Source of the DNA: Thiobacillus sp.
GTDB lineage: Bacteria; Pseudomonadota; Gammaproteobacteria; Burkholderiales; Thiobacillaceae
Assembly: GCA_024708885.1 (NCBI GenBank)
Contig: JANJXT010000063.1
Coordinates: 1-64,000, forward strand
Direction of reading: 5' to 3'
Length of the DNA: 64,000 nucleotides
Of the stretch, positions 56,830 to 64,000 are shown in pieces. The translations under genes were made by a program, and so were the position numbers. The notes under the pieces were generated by a model. It saw only the letters and a program-made list of their open reading frames with translations, was not told the origin of the DNA and ran no database searches. Positions within the stretch are counted from its first letter, which is position 1. Every line of letters begins with the position of its first letter.

Positions 56830-59800
56830 TTACACCATGATCAGGCGCCCGTCGCCACGCAATACCGCCGCGTGAATCGCCTTGGCCGGGTGCAGCGCCG
56901 CGAGCAGGCGTCTGTAGCCCTCGAGCTGTGCGCGATGGCGCGCCGCCAGATCGGCGTCGGCCAGCGCACGGCCGTCGTCGCCGGTCTTGTAGTCGATCAC
57001 CCACACTGCGTCCGTGAATTCGACCACCCGGTCGGGCCGCTGCAACTGTCCGTCGGCATCGAGCAGCGCCCGCTCGCTGTGCGCGCGCAGGTAGCACGCC
57101 GGATCGAAAAAACGCGCCAATTCCTCGCGTTTCAGCAATGCGCGCGCTGCGGCTTCGAGTTCCGCACGTTCGTCGTCCAGTTGCAGGCGCAGGGCGAGCG
57201 CCACGAGGTCGCGGCGTGTGCCCGGCGGTGCGAAACTTTCCAGACAGGCATGAAGGAATTCGCCACGCGCCGCAGCGAGGCTGCGCGCCGTCGCTGCGGC
57301 GCGCTGACCCACGCGCGGCGCGATGATGACGGCCGGCGCCGCGGCCTCCACCGCGGCCACGGACGCCGCCGCCGGTAGCGCGACAGGCCCGGGGTTCGCC
57401 TGCCAGGCGGTTTCGACTTGCTTCAGCCACGCATTGCGCGCGGCGTCGCCGCTGACGATCAGCCCCTGTTCGGCGCGGGTCATCGCCACGTACAGCAGGT
57501 TGTCGGTTTCGCGCCGCGCCAGGACGTCTTCCTCGGCGAACCAGGCGGCGCGGCCCTCGCCGCATGCTCCGCGGCTGCCGTAGAGGGAAAAATGCCGCGG
57601 CCGCGGCGCCTCCGGCGGCCAGGGTGCGAGCACGTCGTAGCTGTTGCCGCGCGGGTGGTCGCTGCCGCCGAGCAGCCAGACGATCGGCGCCTCCAGCCCC
57701 TTGGCACCGTGGATCGTCAACAGCCGCACCGCGTTTTCGCCGTCGGTGGCCAGCCCCTCGCCGGGTGCGGCGTCGGCGTCGTCGACCAGCGAGGCGAGCT
57801 CGCGGATGAAGCCGGCCAGCGTCGGGTAGCGGCCGGCGTCCTGCGTCAAGGCCAGCTGCATGAAGGCGCGCAGGTTGGCCGCGACCTGCGGCCGCATCGC
57901 TTCCGGCACCGCAGCCGCGTAGCGCGCCTCAAAGTCGCCCTCGAAGTAAATGCGGTCGAGCAGGTCGTGCACCGGCAGCGTGCCAAGGGCCGCGCGCCAG
58001 CCGTGCAGCAGGCGGGCGGCGCGAGCGAGCGCGGGCGGACAATCGGCCTGCGCGGCGAGTGCGTTCAGGCGTTCCCAGCCACGCGGGCCGCCCTCCGGCA
58101 GGGGCGCGAACACCCGCAGCAACACGTCATCGCCACAGTCGAACAGCGGACTTTTCAGCGTGTGCGCGAGCTTCAGGTCGGCGTGCGGCAGCAGCAGGGT
58201 TTCCAGCAGCGCGACGACGTCCTGCGCTTCGAGCGCATGCAGCAGGCCGCCGCGACGCGAGGTGATGAAGGGGATGCCGGCGCGCTCCAGTTCTCGCTCG
58301 TAGCGATAGAGGTGGGTACGTGTCCTGACCAACGCCATCACATCGCCCGGACGGGCGGCGCGCACTGAATCGGTTTGGGCATTGCGTTCGCCCCCTCCCC
58401 CGCTTGCGGGCTTAGTCGAGCGGCCAATAGTCTCATCAGAGGGTCGGTTGTCCGCCACCCCCCAGCGGCCCAGCACCTCGTCGCGCAGCATGCGGGCAAA
58501 AACCCGTGCTTCCTCGTCGACCGCGCGGTCGTCTGCCTCGGCGCGCGGCGTGGTGAGCGGGTTGCGCAATCCGCCCGGCGGCGCCGCCTCGGCCTTGTCC
58601 ACCGCGATCGGCAGGCAGCGCACCGCGCCCGGCCGCGCGGCGTTGGCCGGTGCGTGGGTGTGCGGCGCGAAGCCCTCCACCGCCGCGAACACCGGGTTGA
58701 TCGCCTGCACCACCGCCGGAGCCAGGCGGCGCGTCATGTCGGTGGCGAACCGGGCGGCATCGAAATGCGTCTGCAGGAAGGCGGCGGCCGTCGCGAACAC
58801 GCGCGCCTCGCCGCGGCGGAAGCGGTAGATCGCCTGCTTGGGATCGCCCACCATGAACACCGTCATGGCGCTGTCGGCGCCGCGTGCCTCGGCGAGCCAG
58901 GTCGACAGCGCCTGCCACTGCAGCGGGTTGGTGTCCTGGAATTCGTCGAGCAACAGATGCTTGTAGCGCGCGTCCAGCTTCAGCGCCAGCGCCGGCGCGT
59001 GTTCCTCGCTCTGCAGCAGGCGGCAGGCGAGCCACTCGGCATCGGCAAAGTCGATCACGCCCTGCTGCGCCTTGGCTTCCTGGTAGGCCTTCAGCAGCGC
59101 GTGGCCGAGCAGCAGGCCGTGGCGGTTGAGGTTCCAGATGCGGAGGTCGGTCTGGATCGCGGCGAGGGTTTCGAGCGCGGATTCCAGCGTGTCGAGGTCG
59201 CGCAGGTAGACGTCCAGTTCGCTGCCGAGCGCCTTTTCCAGTTCTTTCGTCGCCTGCTTCTTGCGCCGCTGGCCCGCGGTCATCAAATGTCTCATCAGCG
59301 CAGCGTGCGCGGCATCGGGTTCGAGTTCGATGCTGCGCAGGATTTCCGGCGCGCGCTCCCGTTCGCTTTTGCCGCCCTGTTCCAGCGCATGCCCCACCCG
59401 CTTCACCCGCGCCACCATCGCGTCGTCGATCCAGAATGCCGCCACCGGGTCGCTGTCGAGATCGGCATGCAGCAGCGGGCGCAACTGCCCCAGTACGTAG
59501 GCCACCGGATCGGCGTGGCCGTCGGTATAGGCCCACCACTCCGCCCGCGCCGACACGAAATGCGCCAGCAGCGCGCGCAGATTGTGCGCGCCGATGTCGG
59601 CCAGCAGCGCCAGCAAGGCCGCACCTTCGGTGGTATCCGGTGCAGCGGCCCAGCGGCTGAACTGGCGGTCGCGCACCTCGTCCTGCAGCTGCCGCGTGCG
59701 CTCCAGCAGCGGCGCCCCCCACGGCAGGCCCGCTTCCAGCGGCGCGCGCTTCAGCAGATCGAGAAACCAGCCGTGGAAAGTCGTCACCGTCGGCCCCGGC

Positions 59801-60135
59801 TGCGCGGTCAGCACCGCCTCCAGCAGGCCGCGTGCGCGCGGCAGCAGCGCATCGATGTCTTCCTCGGCGACTTCGCGCTCGCGCAGGAACGCGCGCACCG
59901 TCGCGTCGTCTGCCAGCGCCAGCACCCGCAGCCATTCGTGCAGGCGGTCGGTCATCTCCTGCGCCGCCTTGCGCGTGAAGGTGATCGCCAAGAGTTCCGA
60001 AGGCGCCGCCCCCGCCAGCAGCAGGCGGATCATGCGCGACACCAAGAGCCAGGTCTTGCCGCTGCCGGCGCAGGCCTCGACCACGCACGAGGCCTGCGGA
60101 TCAAGTGCGGCGGCGGTGTCGAGGGGGCGGTGCAT
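56830..60135 (-). CDS. addA: AddA-type UvrD-family helicase/nuclease
   Basis: A 1101-residue superfamily 1 helicase with a C-terminal nuclease. Walker A is VVEACAGSGKTWLLVSRMIR, motif Ia AITFTRKAAQEMTDRL, Walker B LLLDEFQDTNPLQWQAL, and motif III MVGDPKQAIYRFRRGEARVF. The later helicase motifs VRLLTIHGAKGLEAPIVWLL and NLLYVAMTRAEQGLIV are present. The final 200 residues carry a PD-(D/E)XK nuclease (RPDRVVEFTDAVWVIDYKTG). With AddB it processes double-strand breaks for recombination. About 20 residues near 565-590 come from an in-frame repeat. Confidence 0.92.
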   Translation of the reverse strand: MHRPLDTAAALDPQASCVVEACAGSGKTWLLVSRMIRLLLAGAAPSELLAITFTRKAAQEMTDRLHEWLRVLALADDATVRAFLREREVAEEDIDALLPRARGLLEAVLTAQPGPTVTTFHGWFLDLLKRAPLEAGLPWGAPLLERTRQLQDEVRDRQFSRWAAAPDTTEGAALLALLADIGAHNLRALLAHFVSARAEWWAYTDGHADPVAYVLGQLRPLLHADLDSDPVAAFWIDDAMVARVKRVGHALEQGGKSERERAPEILRSIELEPDAAHAALMRHLMTAGQRRKKQATKELEKALGSELDVYLRDLDTLESALETLAAIQTDLRIWNLNRHGLLLGHALLKAYQEAKAQQGVIDFADAEWLACRLLQSEEHAPALALKLDARYKHLLLDEFQDTNPLQWQALSTWLAEARGADSAMTVFMVGDPKQAIYRFRRGEARVFATAAAFLQTHFDAARFATDMTRRLAPAVVQAINPVFAAVEGFAPHTHAPANAARPGAVRCLPIAVDKAEAAPPGGLRNPLTTPRAEADDRAVDEEARVFARMLRDEVLGRWGVADNRPSDETIGRSTKPASGGGGERNAQTDSVRAARPGDVMALVRTRTHLYRYERELERAGIPFITSRRGGLLHALEAQDVVALLETLLLPHADLKLAHTLKSPLFDCGDDVLLRVFAPLPEGGPRGWERLNALAAQADCPPALARAARLLHGWRAALGTLPVHDLLDRIYFEGDFEARYAAAVPEAMRPQVAANLRAFMQLALTQDAGRYPTLAGFIRELASLVDDADAAPGEGLATDGENAVRLLTIHGAKGLEAPIVWLLGGSDHPRGNSYDVLAPWPPEAPRPRHFSLYGSRGACGEGRAAWFAEEDVLARRETDNLLYVAMTRAEQGLIVSGDAARNAWLKQVETAWQANPGPVALPAAASVAAVEAAAPAVIIAPRVGQRAAATARSLAAARGEFLHACLESFAPPGTRRDLVALALRLQLDDERAELEAAARALLKREELARFFDPACYLRAHSERALLDADGQLQRPDRVVEFTDAVWVIDYKTGDDGRALADADLAARHRAQLEGYRRLLAALHPAKAIHAAVLRGDGRLIMV
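58399..58443. repeat. Dispersed repeat inserted in frame within addA
   Basis: CCCGCTTGCGGGCTTAGTCGA to TCATCAGAGGG is the inverse of the repeat at 55568-55613, with several changes. It encodes DETIGRSTKPASGGGG, between helicase blocks, with no frame break. Confidence 0.7.
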
Positions 60136-60147
60136 GGTTTCGATGGC

Positions 60148-61602
60148 TCAAACTTCCATGCGCAGCACATTCCGCGCAATGGTGTAGCAGTGCAGGCTGG
60201 TTGGAATGAACTCGATGCGGACGCCGTTTTCTTCACCCATGCCTGAAGCGGTCAGCGTGGTAACGACAGGGGGGCGAGCCAGCGCGTGTTCGGTTGCCAG
60301 CGCACGGATGCCACGCAGCAGGCTCCAGTCGCTGAAACACGCATCGCCCCATTTTATCTCCACCGCGAAGCGCGGCTTCTGCGTGCGCGGGTCGAGCGAC
60401 ACCAGATCGACTTCCAGATCGCTGCGTCCCTGCTTCCAGCGCGCGTAGTGCAGCGATTCGATGGTGCGGGTGCTGTGCAGCCACTGGCTGAACACCGCCG
60501 TTTCCGCCAGCGATCCGATCGCCTCGTCGTGCGCATCGACATACCCGAACAGCGCGGCGCGTATCGAAGGGTTGGTGAGATACACCTTGAAGGTGCGGGC
60601 GCGCTTCAGCCGCCGGGCATTCTCATCCAGCCGGTGCATCCGTTTGATGAGGAAAGACGCTTCCAGATATTCCAGATAATCCATCAGCCGGGCGCGGCCG
60701 ATGCCCGTATCCCGTGACAGGTTTTCCGGGCTGACCTCGTCGCCCGTGTTGTAGGCCAGCACGTTGAAAAAACGGTTCAGTTCCTGCGTATCGCTGATGC
60801 CATACAGACTGGGCAAGTCCTTCAACAGCACCTTCTCGACGATGTCCTCGCGCAGAAAACGCGACGGGTTCGCCCGCACCGCCGGGTTCATCACCGCCTC
60901 GGGAAAGCCGCCGAAGTTCAGATAATGGATGAATTCCCGGTTCAGTTCCTCGATCGACGTGGCGCGATACTGGGACAAGGTGCCATCGCCCGGCGGCTCG
61001 ATAATCAGCGCCTCCTCGCGCCCGGCGAATTGCAGGTATTCGGCAAACGTCAACGGCGGCAGCATGAAATCGGTAAACCTGCCCGCGCCCGATTCGCGGC
61101 TTTTCATCCGCAATGCCGCCGCCGCCGAGCCGCTCGCCACAAAACGAATCCGGCGAAACGTGTCCACCAGCGATTTCAGGTGGACTTCCCAGTCTTTCAC
61201 ATACTGGATTTCGTCGAAAAACACCCACAGACGGCGTGCCGGATCGTGCCGGTGCAGATCGATGAATGTCCGCACCAGCCCTTCCAGCGAGCGCCCGGAA
61301 TACAGCGGCGTATCCAGCGACAGCTGAAGAATGTCGATCCCCGCGATACCTTCATCCAGCAAGGCCTGCACCGCCTGCGCCAGCATCACCGTCTTGCCCA
61401 CCCGGCGCGGCCCGATCAGCACCACCGCGCGGTGAACCGCCACTTCTCGCACCAGCCGCATGAATGGCCCGAAATAGGCGCGTCGCGGCCACCCCCGCCG
61501 CTCGGCGTCGATGCCCGCCCCCGCCACCCACCACGGGTTTTCCAGCGCCATGCGCTTTTGCACCTCGCGCAGGGGGATTTCAAAGGGTTTTCGAATAGCC
61601 AT
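60148..61602 (-). CDS. AAA ATPase with DUF4143 domain
   Basis: A 484-residue ATPase. Walker A is VVLIGPRRVGKTVMLAQAVQ and Walker B is RLWVFFDEIQYVKDWEVHLK, with a sensor IRFVASGSAAAAL. The C-terminal DUF4143 part contains TFKVYLTNPSIRAALFG and an endonuclease-like block (DLEVDLVSLDPRTQKPRFAV, then EIKWGD). This is a common mobile-type family of unknown biological role. It is wedged between addB and addA, which are normally adjacent, so it is probably an insertion. An inverted repeat lies just upstream of its start. No frame defect is seen. Confidence 0.88.
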   Translation of the reverse strand: MAIRKPFEIPLREVQKRMALENPWWVAGAGIDAERRGWPRRAYFGPFMRLVREVAVHRAVVLIGPRRVGKTVMLAQAVQALLDEGIAGIDILQLSLDTPLYSGRSLEGLVRTFIDLHRHDPARRLWVFFDEIQYVKDWEVHLKSLVDTFRRIRFVASGSAAAALRMKSRESGAGRFTDFMLPPLTFAEYLQFAGREEALIIEPPGDGTLSQYRATSIEELNREFIHYLNFGGFPEAVMNPAVRANPSRFLREDIVEKVLLKDLPSLYGISDTQELNRFFNVLAYNTGDEVSPENLSRDTGIGRARLMDYLEYLEASFLIKRMHRLDENARRLKRARTFKVYLTNPSIRAALFGYVDAHDEAIGSLAETAVFSQWLHSTRTIESLHYARWKQGRSDLEVDLVSLDPRTQKPRFAVEIKWGDACFSDWSLLRGIRALATEHALARPPVVTTLTASGMGEENGVRIEFIPTSLHCYTIARNVLRMEV

Positions 61603-61620
61603 TTATTGCGGCGCCCAATC

Positions 61621-61658
61621 TGTCCAATTAGTGTTTGTGAAAACACACTAATCGGACA
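61621..61658. promoter_or_regulatory. Inverted repeat upstream of the AAA/DUF4143 gene
   Basis: TGTCCAATTAGTGT (61621-61634) and ACACTAATCGGACA (61645-61658) pair with one mismatch around a ten-base loop. It sits 19 bases before the ATG at 61602 in an AT-rich stretch. It could be an operator or a hairpin at an insertion edge; its role is not known. Confidence 0.6.
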
Positions 61659-61808
61659 TTAGCAGCTTATTCTTTATCGATCAATCGGTTATGGCGTCCG
61701 GATTGTGTGCGCAGGCAGCCGGACAGGGAAACCAGCAGCCCAACTCGATGCCTGGAATGGGCAAGGCAGCACTACGGCCGACAGCCAGATTCGATGGCGC
61801 GTAGCCTT

Positions 61809-64000
61809 TTATGAATCATTCCACATCCCCTTCCGGCACAATCCGCGCGCTTCGCAGAAATTGCAGACGGCGTCGATCCCCGATGCGGGCAGTGTCGCGC
61901 CCGCGGCAATCGCTTCGAGCAGTTCCGGCAGGCGGCGGACGATGGCCTCGACGTCGGTTTCACCATCGAGTTCGAGCGCGCTGACGGGGGTTTCGTTGAT
62001 CGGCAGGTAGGCGGCGGCGGCTTCGCACAGCCAGGCGTAGAAGGGCAATTGCACGGCTTCGTCGGGCGCCTTGAGTTTCTTTTTCAGGCCTTGCGCGGCG
62101 CCGGTCTTGTAGTCGATCACGTAGCGGGCGTCGCCTTTTGCATCGACGCGGTCGACGCGACCGTGCAGGGCGATGTCGCCGAGGCCCGCCACGGTCCGGG
62201 TCACCGAAAAACCGGTTTCGCCGGACTCAAAGCGCCAGCCGGCGGACGCATGCGCCAGCCAGGCGTCGACGTAGGCGGGCTGGATGCCGTCCCACTGGCT
62301 TGCCCAGGCGGCGGCGGTGTACGCGGGCAGGGCGGCGAATTCGGCGGCGGAGCAAGCGCGCAGCTGCGCCAGTGCGGCGTCGCGTTCGAGCGGCGGGGCG
62401 CCGTCGTGAAAGGCCTTGAGGATGCGGTGCAGGGCGTTGCCGTAGTCGCTCTTGTCGAGCGCGTCGTCGGCCTCGTCGAGTTCGCGGATGCCGAGCACGC
62501 TTTTCACGAAAAACCGGTACGGGCAGTCGAGCAGGGTCTGGTAGGCGGTCGGCGCATAGCGTCGCGGCAGGTGTGCGGCCGGGGCGGTCGGCGCGGGCTG
62601 CACGCAGGCGGCGGGCAGCGGGCTCGTCTGCGTGGGCGGCGTGCCGGGGGCCTGGGTCGGCAGCTCGCTGTTCCACGCGGCCCGGTGCAGCGCCTGCAGC
62701 CGCAGCACCAGCGGCGAGGCGGGATTGGGCTCGTCGTCGTGCCAGGCCTGCCAGCTCAGCAGCGCGGGCCCCTGGACCAGCAGCTGCATGAGATCGGCGG
62801 TGGCCGCCTCGGCCTCGGCGGCGGCGGTGGGCAGGCCCAGCTGCGCGCGGGTGGACTGGGAGAACAGCCCGGGCGCCGGACGCGGCGGCAGGCGGCGGGC
62901 GTCGGCGCCGATCACCGCGACGGCGTCGAACAGGCGTCCGCGCGCGGCGGGCAAGGACGTCAGGACGATCGGGCTGACGATGCGGGGGTCGGTGAAGCTG
63001 GCCGACTCGAGCGCCAGGTTGAGCCAGCGCCGCCATTCGCCGAAGCCGTATTTTTCCGTGTCTTCGGACAGGTCGCGGCGCAGGTCTTCGAGTGTTTCGA
63101 GCACGCCGGCGCCGGCGGCATCGGCCGCGAGCGGCGCGACGGCATCCAGTTTGGCGAGGCTGTCGCCCAGACGCGCGAGCCAGGTCGCGAGCGGCGCGCG
63201 CGTCTGGGCAAAGCCCTGACGCGCGTCGAAGAGCGCAGCCAGCCACGCCGGCAGGGCGCCGAACTCGGCATGCGCCAGCCGCTGCATGTCGGCCATGCCC
63301 TGCGCCACGCCCTGCCGCCGCAGCGCAAGTTCGAACCGCAGCACCTGGCGCTCGCGCGCCGCAGGATCCCCGAGCAGGAAGGGCGATTTCAGCAGGTCGA
63401 GCAGCTCGACGTGCGGGAAGTCGCCTGCCACGCATTCCAGCCAGCGGTCGACGACCGCGGCGGCGGCAGTGGTCGACAGCGTCCAGCCGGTTTCGTCGGC
63501 CACCAGCACGTCCATGCGTTCGAGCAGCGCACGCACCCGGCGCGCCGTTTCGCGGTCGAGTGCGATCAGCGCAAGCTCGCGCCGGCCGGCGTGCAGCTGC
63601 GCCGCCACCCAGGCGGCGACCGCGCGCGCTTCGGCCTCAAGATGCGGTGCCGGGCCAAGCGTGATGCATGCCTGCAGCGACGAGCCGGAAACCTCGCGCG
63701 CCAGCAGGGCGGCGCGGTCGCGCAGGGGCGGTTCGGTGCATTGCCAGGCCTGACGCAGGGCAAAGCGCACGGGGTCGCCGGGCGCGGCGGACGGCTCGAA
63801 CAGTTCGAGCGGGACGCGTTCGCCGCACCGCTCGAGAAACCGCTTTTCGACGGCGGTCAGGGTGCCCAGCGCGTAGCCGTAGATCGCCTTGGGCCCAGCG
63901 CTCGCTTCCCCCCCAATTTTGGGGGTGGGTCGGGGCGAGGGCGGTTGCGGCGCCGTCCCCATCCGATCGAGCAGCCGATCGAGCGCGCGTGCGTAGTGCG
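61809..64000 (-). CDS. addB: AddB-type nuclease subunit (partial, 5' end outside window)
   Basis: The C-terminal 730 residues of a large AddB-like protein; the frame is open through base 64000. The C-terminal nuclease domain has YQTLLDCPYRFFVKSVLGI, then KSDYGNALHRILKAFHDG, and HGRVDRVDAKGDARYVIDYK with the PD-(D/E)XK residues. CNFCEARGLCRKGMW together with the earlier CPYRFF gives the four cysteines of the AddB iron-sulfur cluster. Upstream is an inactivated helicase-like region. An in-frame repeat adds PSPRPTPKIGGEASAGPK. It partners AddA in break repair. Confidence 0.92.
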   Translation of the reverse strand, partial: HYARALDRLLDRMGTAPQPPSPRPTPKIGGEASAGPKAIYGYALGTLTAVEKRFLERCGERVPLELFEPSAAPGDPVRFALRQAWQCTEPPLRDRAALLAREVSGSSLQACITLGPAPHLEAEARAVAAWVAAQLHAGRRELALIALDRETARRVRALLERMDVLVADETGWTLSTTAAAAVVDRWLECVAGDFPHVELLDLLKSPFLLGDPAARERQVLRFELALRRQGVAQGMADMQRLAHAEFGALPAWLAALFDARQGFAQTRAPLATWLARLGDSLAKLDAVAPLAADAAGAGVLETLEDLRRDLSEDTEKYGFGEWRRWLNLALESASFTDPRIVSPIVLTSLPAARGRLFDAVAVIGADARRLPPRPAPGLFSQSTRAQLGLPTAAAEAEAATADLMQLLVQGPALLSWQAWHDDEPNPASPLVLRLQALHRAAWNSELPTQAPGTPPTQTSPLPAACVQPAPTAPAAHLPRRYAPTAYQTLLDCPYRFFVKSVLGIRELDEADDALDKSDYGNALHRILKAFHDGAPPLERDAALAQLRACSAAEFAALPAYTAAAWASQWDGIQPAYVDAWLAHASAGWRFESGETGFSVTRTVAGLGDIALHGRVDRVDAKGDARYVIDYKTGAAQGLKKKLKAPDEAVQLPFYAWLCEAAAAYLPINETPVSALELDGETDVEAIVRRLPELLEAIAAGATLPASGIDAVCNFCEARGLCRKGMWNDS
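63895..63955. repeat. Dispersed repeat inserted in frame within addB
   Basis: CCCCCCAATTTTGGGGGTGGG forms a hairpin and continues into GGGGCGAGGGCGG, resembling the repeat in cbbO. It encodes PSPRPTPKIGGE within addB. Boundaries are approximate. Confidence 0.6.

Overview
The window looks like the chromosome of a GC-rich, autotrophic betaproteobacterium, probably a Thiobacillus-like sulfur oxidiser. It carries the start of a form I RuBisCO large subunit (1-750) and a complete form II RuBisCO (35459-36838). Each has its own divergent LysR-type CbbR. A CbbQ/CbbO RuBisCO activase pair and a single-cysteine DsrC/TusE-like protein are also present. The taxon is inferred from gene content and was not tested by search.

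Layout. 1-2674: cbbL start, cbbR, a repeat and a duplicated cbbR tail, then a conserved hypothetical. 2718-7054: DUF2304 protein, GT4-GT2 fusion and a membrane/TPR protein, a small glycosylation operon. 7160-8018: IS3-type remnant and a hicBA pair whose toxin is frameshifted. 8180-25124: a minus-strand surface-polysaccharide island, less GC-rich than its surroundings. It contains an ABC exporter (wzm/wzt), a sulfotransferase, several glycosyltransferases and methyltransferase-glycosyltransferase fusions. It also contains a PqqD-like protein, a PF14907-type nucleotidyltransferase and a glycosyltransferase fused to an HprK-like kinase. Many genes overlap by ATGA, and an IS1380-family element interrupts the run. 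25258-28644: cbbO and cbbQ. 28703-31985: debris, including an hsdS/DUF6978 chimera, rhuM, an internally deleted hsdM, an HTH fragment and a queH fragment. 31986-35323: metR and metE. 35459-38780: cbbM, cbbR, a rhodanese and a DsrC/TusE-like gene. 39032-46950: purE, purK, purN, purM and purC, with DUF192, two DUF3108 proteins and a PerM-type protein that runs in frame into purC. 47175-51712: a complete rpfG-rpfC-rpfF DSF signalling locus. 52150-56818: TonB-like protein, RNB-domain exonuclease, YqiA-like hydrolase and a TauD-like dioxygenase. 56830-64000: addA and addB (partial), separated by an AAA/DUF4143 ATPase gene.

The best candidate for an undescribed system is the PqqD-like / nucleotidyltransferase / GT2-HprK-kinase trio at 15104-19810. 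It sits in an operon-like run with a Wzm/Wzt exporter and a sulfotransferase, and no lasso cyclase or precursor peptide is visible. PqqD-like and HprK-like proteins are known to co-occur in systems of unknown target; here the kinase is fused to a glycosyltransferase, which suggests a glycan or glycolipid substrate.

Repeats are abundant. A 100-135 bp palindromic family (ends like ACCACAGAGACACAGAG) has four copies. A second family has AACGTTCATGG ends. Short repeats have also entered the reading frames of cbbO, addA and addB without breaking them. No rRNA, tRNA or CRISPR array was recognised.
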